Assembly (NCBI GenBank): GCA_011799875.1
Contig: CM022298.1
Location: 284,529,395 to 284,593,394 of the forward strand
DNA length: 64,000 nt
Direction: 5' to 3'
DNA from: Thinopyrum elongatum
Taxonomy: Eukaryota; Streptophyta; Magnoliopsida; Poales; Poaceae
A model generated the notes under the pieces. It was not told the DNA's origin. It was given only the letters and a program-made list of their open reading frames with translations, and did not search any database. Shown here one piece after another: positions 22,452 to 35,000 of the stretch. How positions within the stretch are numbered: position 1 is the stretch's first letter; every line of letters starts with the position of its first letter. The position numbers and the translations under genes were made by a program.

Positions 22452-22521
22452 GCATCCCCAAGCTTAGATGCTTGGTTGTACTTGAATATTACTTGGGGTG
22501 CCCTGTTCATCCCCAAGCTTA
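22452..22521 (-). promoter_or_regulatory. Two internal PPT-like sites in S3
   Basis: GCATCCCCAAGCTTA at 22452-22466 is identical to the PPT segment 20336-20350; CATCCCCAAGCTTA at 22508-22521 is one base shorter. They may serve as extra plus-strand priming sites. Confidence 0.55.
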
Positions 22522-23216
22522 GTCTCTTGCCACTCCTTATTCCATAGTCCACCAAATCTTTACCCAAAACATGAAAACTTCACAACAGAAAACTCATAGG
22601 ATCTGATAGTATAATAAAATAAATCAACACTTTAGGAACTGTTGTGAACTCATTCTAAATTTATATTGGTGTTATATCTACTGTATTCCAACTTCTCCAT
22701 GGTTCATACCCCCCCGATACTACCCATAGATTCATCAAAATAAGCAAACAACACAAAGAAAACAGAATCTGTCAAAAACAGAACAGTCTGTAGTAATATG
22801 GAAATTTCGTATACTTCTATAAATCCAAAAATCCTGAAAAATTAGGAAAATTTAGAAAATTTGTATATATATCTTGTGTAAAAAATTCAGATCAAAACCA
22901 CATTTCTATGATTTTCTAAATTTCTGGCAATGAGCGCAAGAGTTTCTGTTTTTCAGCAAGATCAAATTAAAACACCCAAAGGTCTTACTTGTCTCAAACA
23001 CTAATTAAAACACCAAAACACAATTTAGACATAGGTAATAATTTTTATTTATTTAAAAATAGAACTAAAAACAAAAAACATAATAATAAAATTGGGTTGC
23101 CTCCCAACAAGCTCTATTGTTTAACGCCCCTAGCTAGGCATCAAACATAGATCTAGGTATTGTCATCTTTGGTATGCAAACCATACGTAGCCCTCATAAT
23201 AGATTCATATGGCAAC

Positions 23217-24233
23217 TTAATTTTTCTTTCTTGGAAAATGTTCCATGCCCTTCCTTAACATAAATTTAAATCTAATGTTTCCTTCGTTCATATCAATAAT
23301 TGCACCAATCATTCTAAGGAAAGGTCTACCATGAATAATAGGACATGTAGGATTGCATTCTATATCAAGCACAATAAAATCAACGGGCACATAATTCCTA
23401 TTTGCAACAATAAGAACATCATTAATCATTCCCATAGGTTTCTTAATAGTGGAATTCGCTAGATGCAAATTCAAAGAACAATCATCAAATTTATGGAAAC
23501 CTAGCACATCACATAAAGTTTTCAGAATTGTGGAAACGCTAGCACCCAAATCACACAAAGCATTGCACTCATAATCTTTAATTTTAATCTTAATAGTAGG
23601 TTCCCACTCATCATAAAGCTTTCTAGGGATAGAAACTTCCAACTCAAGTTTTTCTTCAAACGATTTCATCATAGCATCACCAATATGTTTAGTAAAAGCT
23701 TTATTTTGATTGTAAGCATGAGGTGAATTAAGCAGGGATTGCAACCAGGAAATACAATCTATCAAAGAACAGTTATCATAATTAAAGTCCTTGAAATCCA
23801 AAAGAGTGGGTTCATCGCTACTTAAAGTTTTGACCTCTCCAATCCCACTTTTTTCAATTTTTTCATTAAGATATTCACCCTCCAAATTATTGGGATGCCT
23901 TCTAGCTAAAGTTGACTCATGTACATTCCCATATTTATCAAGATTTATTTTAGCAAACAAAGATTCAATAGGATTCACACCAATCACTTTAAGATCTTCA
24001 TAATTATTTTCATAAAAACTAGAAGAACATGCTTTTACAAACCAATCTCTCTTAGCACGCATCCTGGCGGTTCCCTCTTTGCATTCATCCATAGAAATTT
24101 TAATAGCTTTCAGAGATTCATTAATATCAATCTTATGTGGCATAGATCTAATCTTTAAAGAATCCATCTCATGAGAAATTCTATCGACATTCCTAGCCAA
24201 ATCATCAATTTTAAGCAATTTTTCTTCTACCAT
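23217..24233 (-). pseudogene. S3 gag C-terminus and aspartic protease
   Basis: An open stretch of 338 codons. The first half matches the gag linker also seen in element D (ARRHPNNLEGEYLNEK, GEVKTLSSDEPTL, DFNYDNCSLID). Around residues 215-245 lies the retropepsin-like site NALCDLGASVSTI, then VPVDFIVLDIE and PIIHGRPFLR, the protease C-terminal signature. The frame ends shortly after, with no RT. This looks like a gag-protease protein of a non-autonomous element. The first residue has no clear start because an upstream frameshift near 24230 joins it to gag. Confidence 0.8.
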
Positions 24234-25242
24234 AGCATTAAAATTCTTTTGATAATTAATGAAATATTTAATATTATTCTCAAGATCAGAGGGTATTTTA
24301 TTATAATTTCCATAAGAATTGTTGTAGGAATTACCATAATTATTAGAGGAATCACTAGGAAACGGCCTAGGGTTGAAATTACCTCGCTATATGCGTTATT
24401 ACCAAAATTGTTCCTACAAACAAAATTCACATCCATAGATTCATTATTATTCTCAATCAAGGTGGACAAAGGCATATCATTAGGATTAATAGGAGCACTT
24501 TTACTAGCAAACAATTTCATAAGTTCATCCATGTTTCCACTCAAAGTATTAATTTCTTCAATCGCATGCACTTTTTTACTAGTGGAAGATCTTTCGGTAT
24601 GCCATTGCGAGTAATTTGCAATAATATTATCTAGGAGTTTAGTAGCTTCTCCTAATGTAATTTCCATAAAAGTACCTCCCGCGGCGGAATCTAAAAGATT
24701 TCTAGATGCAAAATTCAATCCGGCTAACATTTTTGTATGAGCATCGATAAACTTAAACCATGAGTAGGGCAATTTCTTATCATCAATTTCATCCTCTCCC
24801 AAGATTGTGCAGCATGTTCATGATCAAGTTGCTTAAAATTCATTATATCGTTCCTAAGGGAGATGATTTTAGCAGGAGGAAAATACTTGGAAATAAAAGC
24901 ATCTTTACACTTATTCCATGAATCAATACTATTTTTAGGCAAAGATGAAAACCAAGTTTTAGCACGATCTCGTAGTGAGAACGGAAATAGCTTCAATTTA
25001 ACAATATCTTTATCCACATCTTTTTTCTTTTGCATATCACACAACTCAACGTCAGTATTTAGATGGTATGCGGCATCTTCATTAGGACTACCGGAAAATT
25101 GTTCTTTCATAACAAGATTCAACAAAGCGGCATTAATTTCATAAGATTCCGCACTAGTGGCGGGAGCAATCAGAGTACTAATAAAATCATTATTATTGGT
25201 GTTGGAAAAGTCACACAACTTGGTATTTTCTTGAGACATCAT
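24227..25242 (-). pseudogene. S3 gag capsid region
   Basis: The start MMSQENTKL at 25242 has the same MMSQ as element D. Residues 60-160 form the capsid-like domain (Retrotrans_gag type: KLKLFPFSLRDRAKTWF, DAFISKYFPPAK, DHEHAAQSWERMK). A frame change near 24780 splits it from the second piece (24227-24802), which holds the rest of the capsid end (LDSAAGGTFMEI) and a linker. Two frameshifts make it a pseudogene. Confidence 0.8.
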
Positions 25243-25438
25243 GACAAACGAAGCAATCTAGCACACAAGCAAACGAAAAGACGAACGAAAGAAGGGCGAA
25301 TAAAAAGGCAAATATTTTTGTGTTTTTCTGAAAACATTTTAGAAGTGGGGGAGAGGAAAACGAGAGGCAAATGGCAAATAATGTAAGTGCAAGAGATGAG
25401 AGTTTATGATGGGTACTTGGTAGGCTTGATGTAGAACC

Positions 25439-25456
25439 TCCCCGGCAACGGCGCCA
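25439..25456 (-). promoter_or_regulatory. S3 primer binding site (tRNA-Asp type)
   Basis: TGGCGCCGTTGCCGGGGA on the minus strand, 11 bases inside the LTR end. The same 18-mer occurs in A (39838-39855), with one change each in B and D. It matches the commonly reported tRNA-Asp site. Confidence 0.88.
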
Positions 25457-25467
25457 GAAATTCTTCC

Positions 25468-25493
25468 TGCTACTTCTTGAGCTTGCGTCGATC
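25468..25493 (-). repeat. S3 5' LTR stub (about 26 bp)
   Basis: TGCTACTTCTTGAGCTTGCG is shared with the 3' LTR end at 11489. After about 26 bases the similarity stops, so the remainder of this LTR is deleted. Confidence 0.8.
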
Positions 25494-26714
25494 TTCGGAC
25501 CCACCCTAGCTAGTCCTATTCCAATCGATCCATAGCTAGATGGTACATGACTGACTCGCACGCACACAAACGCCCCCTCTTCTCTCCACCCCACACGATC
25601 ATTTCTATCATAGAAACACACCAAAGCTTTATTTCCTTGCACGACACGCACTTGATCTCTCAACATCTATCAATCTCGTCAAGATGCTTCGGGTGATGAA
25701 CCGAATGGGTTGTCACCACTAAGATGGAAAGCGACACGTAATTGAGGCAACACGAAATTTTAAACAAACCGTTTGTATGTATGTATGCCGGATAAATTGC
25801 AACTTTGGAAATATAGGGTCTAGGCCCACATGCGAATGACACTTGGCAGAATGTTCAGATGAGGCATGCGAGAGGATGGAGTCGATCAGAGGGCGGCATA
25901 ATCGATGGAGAAGAGGGTTGGAGAGGAATGAGAAAGAAGCAAAGCTGCATGATTATACTCGGACATCTCACAAAACCGACCTAGGTAACTACTATTTGAT
26001 CGATGGAGAAGAGTACTATTTTTTAGGCAACTTACATAATCCCTCCGTACCGATGCATAAGTTATCTTACGAAATCCAAATTAATCCCAAAACACTTAGG
26101 CGTGGTGCATTAACTCTCACTTCGTTTCTTGTGTTTTGACATGAATAAAGGAATCAACCAATAAGAGACGTGAGGCATGTATGTTTTTAATGACTTGAGA
26201 CTACCAAACACGACATGCAGTGGTTAGTTCATTGCATGCAATGATATTAATTAGCAAATAAACATTAAGTTCTCTTGTTTTCCCCTCTTCCTTTTCATGG
26301 AGTAAGATATAGAGGGAATAGTATAGTTACTACAGCCGGAACATGGTAAGTTGGACCCCTAAATGTGTGCACAGATCGGGCACACCTCAATTATTCCTTC
26401 AAATAGCCGGACAACTCAATTAGCACACCTCAAAGTCAGACAAAGACAGGCAACACACATCTTCCGGCTACTTAATCAAGTATTACACTTCACGGGTTGA
26501 AAAGGAAAGGGCGCTACACTTATTATAATGGTACTAATGCTAGTAAGAATAACTATGGTACATGTGGGCTACTAGGCTCGCTATAGGTGAGGTGCGAACT
26601 TCATATATGATTTCATTGTTACGCTCTAGTACAAGTGTTAGGATTTGCAAGTTCGAAATGAAAAGGTGGTACACTGACAACAGCCCTAGCAAGTTTGAGT
26701 CGCACCCCCAAACG
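25494..26714. other. Low-copy-looking intergenic DNA
   Basis: No transposon ends or known domains are seen. A 98-codon plus-strand ORF (25843-26139) has no recognisable similarity. A block near 26037 starts CCCTCCGTACCGATGC, MITE-like, and a weak inverse partner (AGAGGGAATA) lies near 26310; I do not call it. The last 70 bases resemble 37605-37680. Confidence 0.45.
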
Positions 26715-26719
26715 GTCGG

Positions 26720-27191
26720 TGAGGGAGTCCTGGGCTAAGGGGTCCTCGGGCCATCGACCTACTACATATGGGCCAGATTAATGGGCCGCTATGGGGCCAA
26801 GCTAGAGTGCGGACCCGTGACCCGACAGGAGATTTTCGAAGTCGTGGTGTGCCCTCCAAGATAAGATTAGCGTGATCTTTCCTTCATTGTAACCGATCGC
26901 ATGTAACCCTAACCCTACTGGTGTCTATATAAACCAGAGGGGTTAGGTCTTTAGGGCTAGAGCTACATCCATCACCTCATCGACCTAGGGTTTAGCTTGC
27001 CTGATCTCGAGGTAGATCTACTCTGTAACCATATCATACATCAAATACAATCAAGCAGGACGTAGGGTTTTACCTCTTCGAGAGGGCCCGAACCTGGGTA
27101 AACACCGTGTTCATCGTCACTTGTTCCCCATTGATCCTAGATCCACAGCTCGGGACCCCCTACCCGAGATCCGCCAGTTTTGACACCAACA
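26720..27191 (+). repeat. C 5' LTR
   Basis: TGAGGGAGTCC...ACCAACA, 472 bp, TATATAAA at 26926-26933 preceded by GGTGTC. The end is followed directly by the primer-site-like TGGTGCTTTCATTGAGAG. Confidence 0.92.
26926..26933 (+). promoter_or_regulatory. TATA box of C 5' LTR
   Basis: TATATAAA. The same position in the 3' LTR is mutated to TATGTAAA. Confidence 0.65.
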
Positions 27192-27192
27192 T

Positions 27193-27210
27193 TGGTGCTT
27201 TCATTGAGAG
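27193..27210 (+). promoter_or_regulatory. C primer binding site
   Basis: TGGTGCTTTCATTGAGAG starts one base after the LTR with the expected TGG. I do not assign the tRNA. Confidence 0.65.
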
Positions 27211-27237
27211 TTCCGCTGTTGGGTCGCCGAAGGATTA

Positions 27238-30200
27238 ATGGCTCGCCTGATCATCAGAGAAGGCGTCAGCTCCGGGGACCGCGTTGTCCCCGGCCAACTC
27301 TTCGCGTTCGGCAGCACCGTGCTGCACGCCAACCCAACTGGTCATCTAGACCAAATAAAAAACTTCGCCCCCGAGCACCGGATTCAATTCGGCAATTTCA
27401 AGTACATTGCGGGGGCCCAAGGTGATCTGGTCTTTGCCGGATTCGCAGCCCCTCCCCGCACCCACATGGGCCTTGCTGTGCCTGCTCTGTAGCTTTTCCC
27501 CGATCCAATCTACGGATCAACCCCAATCCTTCAGCCAGCCTTGAGCTCAGACGGCTCCACCTTGAACGAAGGCCAGGAATCCCCTTCGACCACGCCTACA
27601 ATGCCCGCCGAACACCCATCTTCGGGCCTCAATGTGGAAGCAATTTTCGGACGCCGAGAGTCACTCTCGGCCGAATCCTCCCCTCACTACACGCCTCTAG
27701 CCTTGAGCCCGTGCGACGGGTCGATGTTCACTAGCCAAGAGTTATCCCTGGCTGAACTCCCCCTCATCAACTCAGTTTCGAGCCACAATACGGAAGGAGT
27801 GTTCGAAGGCTAGGTCTTATCCTCGGTCTCTTATGACTGTCCGCCCCCGGGCCTTGAGGTTAACTCGGCCCTTGAAGATCAGGATCCGGCCCAGGCCTGG
27901 ATCATTCCTTGCCACGCCACATCGGAAACCGGCCCTCAACGGCCACCGCATACCAGTCCGGTGACCCTCACCTTATTAAATGAGGCGTTGGACCGTATCC
28001 AGATGATGGCTATTCGGGAGGACCCACCCTCGGCTCGCGTTCAGCAGCCCTTCAAGGCAGATTTCGGGGAATTTTAGGTCCCACCCACCACCCACTTAGT
28101 GACCACTGTCAAAGACTTAACCGACATGTTGGATTACACCTCGGAAAATGCCGAATACATGGACGAGGATAGTGGAGCCACGGCTAACACCGATGTTGCT
28201 CCCCCTGTCACCGGCCGCTGGACGGCGACGTCCACCTACGATGTGTACATGGTGGACACCCCGAAAGAAGACGATGGCACTCCCGGGAAGGATAACGGCG
28301 GGCCCAGTGATGAGCCGCCGAAACGCCGCAGACAGCGCTGCCGCTCCAAGGCGCGTTGAAGCCATGCGAGCAACACGGACACCGCAGAAAATGCCACCCC
28401 GGACAATGCGAACAACCTCGGCAATCCCGACGCCGATAAGCAGCCACAAAACGACCACGAGGAGCATGAGGACTCGCTCGACCCCGAATACCTCGATGAC
28501 TCCAAAGATAGCAACTACCTTCCCCCTTCCGAATAGGAGGTTAGTTTGGGCGACGAGGATTTCATCGTGCCTGAAGACCCGCTGGATCAAGAGCGGTTTG
28601 AACAGTAGCTAATTGCCACCGCCGAAGCCTGAAAAAACAGCGGCAAAAAATAAAATCCGAACAGGATACCCTTAATGAGAGATGGACCAAAGTCCCAGAT
28701 GCCAAAGAAGAGTATGGCCACAAGCGACAAACTAAAAGCTACCCAAAGCGAAAGTTACTGCCGCATTTCGATGACGAGGCCATAGAGCCAGCACCTGCAA
28801 AGTACGCTTAGGCGGACCAGCCGGACCGTCCCCCTCGAGGACTGGACTGGATAGCTGATAAAGCGGAACAACCTCCCACTTACCCTCGCCGTCAAGGCAA
28901 AGAGCCAGTACGGCCTGGCTATGAGTATAACCTACGCCGCGACCTTGACGCTCGGGCAGGTCTGACGAGGTCCATCTATGGACCCAAAAAAGATCCTCCT
29001 GCTAGACAGGACAGATACAAATCCTGGGTAGACCGAAATGATAGAGCTCGGGAGCTGCAACGACCCCGGATGACGGATGATCTCTGGCGTGACATTGCCT
29101 GAATCAGGGGTGCCACTCATCCTCTCTGCTTCACAGATAGAGTGATGCAGCACCAGTTCCTTGAAGGTTTTTAACCTATAAATATTGAGTCCTACGACGG
29201 GATAATAGATCCGGCTGTATGGATCAAAGATTTCCTGTTGCACATTCACATGGCACGAGGGGATGACCTTCATGCCATCAAGTACCTACGATTGAAGCTC
29301 AAGGGTCCGGCTCGGCACTGGTTAAACAGCCTCCCTGAAGACTCCATAGGATGTTGGGAGGAGCTCGAGGACGCCTTCTGAGCTAACTTTCAGGGCACTT
29401 ATGTCCGGCCCCCGGACGCCGATGACTTGAGCCATGTAATCCAACAGCCCGACGAGTCAGCCCGGTAATTTTGGAACCGGTTTTTGACCAAGAAGTATCA
29501 AATCGTTGACTGTCCGGACGCCGAAGCTATAGCCGCCTTTAGGCATAGTATTCGGGATGAATGGCTAGCACGCCAGCTCGGCCAGGAGAAGCCAAAAACA
29601 ATGGTGGTGCTCACCTTCCTCATGACCCACTTTTGCGCCAGAGAGGATAGTTGGCTGGCTCGTCGGAGCACCAACCCCGACACCCCCGGGACATCAGAAG
29701 TTCGGGACGGGAATGGGAAGCCACGAAGGAACAAAAACAAATGCCGCCACAATGATGGCGAAGTTGACGAAACGGCAGTCAATGCCGGATTCTGTAACCC
29801 GAAGTCTGGGTCACGGAAAAATCCTTCTAAAGGTAACCAGGATGGCCCAACTAAGCTGGACGCAATCCTGGACAGGCCCTACTAGATTCATGACACCGCC
29901 AAAAAGCCCACCAACCACACCAACCGCAATTGTTGGGTGATAAAGCAGGTCGGCAAGCTTACAGCACAAGATTCGAGCAAAAGCCCACGAAGCGAGGACG
30001 ATGATGAGCCCTGTAGGCCAAACAGTGGAGGCCAAAAAGCCTTCAGGTCAAGACAGTGAACATGATCTACGTCACCCATATACCAAGGAAGGAAAGGAAG
30101 CTCGCGCTGCGGGATGTGTATGCCATCGAGCCCGTAGCGCCGAACTTCAACCCATGGTCGGCTTGCCCGATCACCTTCGACCGCAAGGACCATCTGACCA

Positions 30201-30778
30201 CTATCCATCATGGAGTATCGGTGGCCCTGGTACTTGACCCCATTATCGATGGGTACCACCTCACAAGAGTCGTAATGGATGGGGGCAGTAGCCTCAATCT
30301 AATCTATGCAGACACAGTGAGGAAAATGGGGATCGATCCATGAAGGATCAAGCCCAGCAACACCACCTTCAAGGGGGTTATTCTGGGCGTAGAAGCCCGA
30401 TGCTCGGGCACCGTAACTTTGGAAGTGGTATTCGGCTCACTAGATAACTTCTGAAGCGAAGACTTGATCTTCGACATAGCCCCATTCCACAGTGGCTATC
30501 ACGCCCTCCTCGGCCGAACGGCGTTTGCCAAATTCAACGCCGTCCCGCATTACGCATACCTCAAGCTGAAGATGCCTGGTCCCACGGGCGTCATAACGAT
30601 CAACGGCAACACGGAGCGCTCACTCCGAACTGAGGAACACACTACGGCCCTGGCAGCCGAAGACCAATCCATCGCCAATAGGCCAAGGTATCAGCCCACC
30701 GTAAAGGCAAAAGATACACTCAAACGGGCTCGAGCCCGGTCCCCGTCATGGGAACCCGCCTGCGTACGCCACAAATAG
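27238..30778 (+). pseudogene. C gag and protease, heavily broken
   Basis: The capsid core is at about 29190-29520 (YDGIIDPAVWIKDFLLH, HAIKYLRLKLKG, ARHWLNSLPEDS, QPDESAR). A Cys/His region (HTNRNCWVIKQ) follows near 29910. The protease has VVMDGGSSLNLIY at about 30270-30310, HHALLGR-like GYHALLGRTAFAKF at 30495-30540 and ends near 30778. Many stops (for example at 27487, 27811, 29380, 29466, 29881, 30340) and frame changes make it a pseudogene. The N-terminal part 27238-28900 is rich in Pro, Asp and Thr and is poorly conserved in the family. Confidence 0.8.
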
Positions 30779-32022
30779 GGATACGCTTCCCACGGCACGC
30801 CCGCCTTCACCGCGCTTTACATGCCTCGTTAGCACAACTTCGCGCTCAAGATACCATGGGCGGCCATGGGGGCTTATAACACCATGTGTTTGGCTCAACC
30901 GAACTATGGCATCACCGCGTCCTCGGACGAGAACGGCAGGACTCCGAACTCGATCAGCATCAAGCTATGACGACAAGGCTACATCTCAAGGTCTGTATTG
31001 AAGGCACCCCTTGCCAGCACGCGGTGTTCTAAATGGATGTCCAGTTCACTCCCCTCCACCTCGGAGAAGGAAAGGCACAGACATGCAACAGGGCAGAGTT
31101 GAGGCTTCGACCCACACATCAAGGCCCTGTGTAAACCTTTCTCTGTAAATTTTATTTTCTTCACTATTATAAATGCCTTAGCAGTTTGAATTGTACGGAT
31201 AGATGTCCAGAGCTTATGGAAAATAAAAACATCTTTCACGGTGTTTGGGCATGCACATTATCTAGCCCTCTTTCTTTTCTTTCTCCTTTTTTCCTGCTCT
31301 TCGAACAGCTGGGCATGCACACATTGTGTAATAAATACAAATCGGTTAATTAACCAATGGCCTGATTTTCCAATCAGCTCTACATATTAAGTCTGGCACC
31401 ACTTTTTCGTTGAGTGTTTGCCGTGTCGGATATTGCACTATATGCATCAGTTCCGAACTATGTCTTGGGACAATAATTGGGTTGCTCGGCTCCTGTGCTT
31501 GCCTTCTTATGTTCCGCATGTTCGGCTAAGAAGGTAAAGGGAGAACCCCTGCGATTGTACTTCTTGTTAGTACAGTTAAGCACCTCAGGGGAGAAAGCCA
31601 AAAACTAACCATCATAGTAAGCGAGAACGGGCCACCGATCTGATGACAAGTGTTAAACTAAGAAATCATAGGCGATTTATCCGTGTCATACACAGTGTTC
31701 GTCCTAGCACAAACCATGTGATTACTAATGCATGCTTAGGCTCCCACGTAGATCACAAAACACAGGGGGCTAGTCACTAGCTCCCACCATCAAGCTCCTA
31801 TGGCTAAGTGAAAGCAACAAAGCCGAATAGTCTGATTGCCTAGTCCCTCTCATGCACTATCGCCTTCGGGCACCGAGACGTCAGCTAAGGGTAATAGTGC
31901 GAAGCCGACGACCGGTAACTTTCAGAATAATAAACAGCCACACAGGAATCAAAATAAAAAACACCATAGTTATAAGCGAGCCGCATTATAAAGCAAAAGG
32001 TTCAGCTGACAATTTGATACAA
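30779..32022. other. C junction region where RT and integrase should be
   Basis: Between the protease and the antisense gene lie only about 1.2 kb, far too short for RT, RNase H and integrase, and no motif of them appears. The AT-rich 31140-31450 part has termination-like features (AATAAA-type sequences near 31205 and 31330). Confidence 0.6.
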
Positions 32023-35000
32023 TCACTCAGTGATTACATCCTTGGAACACTGGCCCTCTATTGCTCGAGCACCGTCCATAACCTGTGCGAAATACAGTTC
32101 GGGGCGGTGGTGCTCCTTTCCAACTGGCGGAGGACCAGTGGACATAGCCATCATCTTGATCTTCGGCGAATGAACCATGGTCTTCGCGAAGGCCGGCCTC
32201 GCCCCTTCAAGGTACACGAAACGCTTCACGGTATCAATCTGCGGCGATGTGTCACGCAGCTTCCGCACCAAGCCAAAGTAGCTGTCCGGAATAGTCTTAG
32301 TGGGCCACAATCGGACACAAAGATCCTTCAGGCCTGGCTTGGCCATCCGATGCAGCTCCATCAGCTGCTTCATCTAGTTGTTGAGGAGCGAAGGGTGTTC
32401 GGGCGCCTGGAACTGCGACCAGAAAAGTCGTCGTTCCGAGTCCTCCTCCTGCGTTGCGTAGTGCTCCTCCACAACAGCCGCACTCTTCGGAAGCTTGACA
32501 AAAACGCTTGCGGAGCACCAGACCCGCGTTAGCAAGGCGAATCTGTTTCCGCCAAAAACACTCTTAGGTAAGTACTTATTACCATCTGCTATTTGCCCCA
32601 CTTGGCGGAGCTCCTCCCGGACACCCCGCACCTCTGTCCTCGCCTCCTGGAGCTCTTTGTCTGCCTTGGATAGCTTGAAGGACTGCTCTTTTTACTTTTG
32701 CTCAAGGACCTCACACTTCATGATGGCATCCTTGAGCTCCACCTGCACTTCGGCCACTCGAGCCTCGTGCTTCTCTCTGGCGGTCTTCGCCTTCTCAAGT
32801 TTGGCAGCTGCCTTTTTGGCAGTTGCTTTCTTCTTGGCCGCCTCGGCCTCGGCCTTCTTCAGCGCCGCCTTCAGGCCCTCAACCTCTGCGGCGGTAGCTG
32901 CACGCACCAAACACCATATGCTCAACATACAGTCCGGACCGTAAGTATCCGACAATGTTAACTATGTACTTCGACAAGAGCTTACCTTGTGCCGCATCAA
33001 GCCGCTTGTTGACGAGGTGTGGGCGTTTAAGCTTCTGATCCATCTCCTCCCGGGCAGCGGCATTAGCAGCCGCGGCCAAGGATGATGCCTACGATATCAA
33101 ATCAATCATGACACTTTAAAAGCTGGCCTACGGATATTTGACCATCTGCAAGGTTTTTTGCAAACCTCACAGAGTTTTGGGGGCTTTTATATATATACGG
33201 CCTGCTCAAACTTTGACTAAAAAAGTAAAGACCGTTTTCTCGGGAAAGGTACATTAGTTGACTCACCTCAAAGCCTATTAGAAGGCCTTGGACGGCGTCG
33301 TTCAGTCTGGATTGGACGGACCAAACACCCCGTAGAACCGTACCCATGAGGTTGCGGTGCCCGTCGATGATGACGGAGTTGTTTACCAGCTCCTCCAGCG
33401 TGTCCGGCCAGCCCGTCACCGCCTGGTTGTTTGTGTCCGGCGCGGGTGGCGGGACCTCAACTCCCTCCCGATCGGAAGGCGGGACCGGCACCTGTGAAGG
33501 CCTTGGGGACTCAGGTGCGGCCGGCTGGGAGGGTCCAGACGACCCAGATCCTCCTCCCGCATTATCCAGGAGGGACACATCCTCCTGGTCTTCGGTGACC
33601 AAGGCGTCAGCCTCAGCCATGGTGGCATCGCCCTCCTCCCCCGTGTTCGGACGGGGAGAGGTCCTTCGGGACAGTGCTTCCCTGACCTGTTCGGGGATTA
33701 GGGAAGGTGCGGAGCGCGACGCGGATCCACTATCCGCCAATTCGGCGGGCGGAGACGTCCCCTACGAGGTCTACTCGGCGGGGTGGCCGTGTGGTGGGCT
33801 GTGACATCATACAATCAACTTCCACGAAGCGAAGGACTATTAAAAATAAAGCAACTACAAACGCCAAAATACATACCTGGCAGCAGGGGGCTTGACCCTA
33901 GGTTCCCTATCCGGAACCTTCTCGGACGCCACGGACTCCTCTTCGGAGTTCGAACTGTCGGGCAGGATCAGCTTGGGCCTGCACTGCCTCTTCTGGGCCC
34001 GAGGAGGCTGCTCCTCATCGACGTCCCCGGACGCCGCCCTCTTCTTGGAGTGGGAGGAGGCACTCTCCTCCTCGTCCTCCTCCTCATCCCCATCTTGGGT
34101 AGACGGGGCGGTAGTATCTCCAGACTTGGTGTCCGGACGACCTCTTCGGCGGAGGCCCTCTCTGGCCTCTTTTAAATCCTTCTTCTTCCCCTTCTTTTCT
34201 GGCGCCTTGTAAGGCGCCACGAACAGCAGCCCTTGAGTTGGGCCGATCGAGACCCTTCAGGTAGAGGAGCCGGGCTACTGATCTTCTCAGACTTTTTGAG
34301 CCCGCCCTGTAAAAACCACAAACAGATGTTTAGACTAGATTCTATGCAGTACGCCTTCTTGGATATGGACCGGGGAAGGGGTCAATTACCTTCTTCGGCT
34401 GGGTTGCAGCGTCGAGGCCTATGTCTTCATTCTCGGCCGGCCAGTCCTCCTGGGACTTGAACAGTTGACCTCACACCATGTCGTGGGTTGTCTCGTAGAG
34501 GTACTGCATGGTGGCCGGGTCATCGGACTTGTAAGCCCACATGAGGTTGGCCCTCTGCTGCCAAGGAAGGAGCCGACGTCTGAGCATTATCTGGACCACG
34601 TTGGTTAGCTTGGCGCCAGTCTCCATCACGCTGACGACGCACTTCTACATCATCTTCACTTCACTGGCAGGCTCCCAGTTAGGGTCCTTTTGGGTCCATG
34701 AGGTCAATCTCGCTGGGGGGCCGGATCTGAATTCGGGAGCGGCCACCCAGGCCGCATCCCTTCGTTCTGTGATATAGAACCACTCCTTTTGCCACACCTT
34801 GACGGTGTCAATAAACCAACCCTCCGGCCATTGGACTCGGGTCAGCTTACTGATCATGGCTCCGTCGCAGTCCGCCTGGGCGCTGCTGACCATCTTAGGC
34901 TTGACGTTGAACACCTTTAGCACAGGCCAAAGTGTGGCTGAACCCGAAGCAGGGCCTCACAGACGATGATGAAAGCCGAAATATGGAGGAGGGAGTTGGG

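Larger units (their letters stand above)
20351..23216 (-). other. S3 long noncoding interior in place of RT and integrase
   Basis: About 2.9 kb of AT-rich sequence lies between protease and PPT. It holds no RT or integrase motif in any frame. It includes a pyrimidine-rich block near 21118-21212, short direct repeats, and two PPT-like sites. Element A has a similarly noncoding but shorter stretch at 45509-47021. Confidence 0.65.
11489..25493 (-). mobile_element. S3: Athila-type LTR retrotransposon (Sabrina/Fatima-like), gag-protease only, 5' LTR truncated
   Basis: On the minus strand the order is 5' LTR stub (25468-25493), tRNA-Asp primer site, gag, protease, a long noncoding stretch, PPT and 3' LTR. 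The 3' LTR starts TGATACGTCTCCAACG on the minus strand and is interrupted by T2 (12843-20158). RT, RNase H and integrase are absent, so the element was non-autonomous. It sits in T4. The outer 5' LTR and right-hand TSD are gone. Family name is a suggestion from the LTR start only. Confidence 0.82.

Noticed and set aside
25843..26139. 98-codon ORF as a host gene
   Set aside because: No recognisable domain, weak context, and it ends in AT-rich DNA without support; mentioned only as an ORF in low-copy DNA.
26037..26325. Degenerate MITE
   Set aside because: Only CCCTCC-like ends match; no foldback and no clear TSD.
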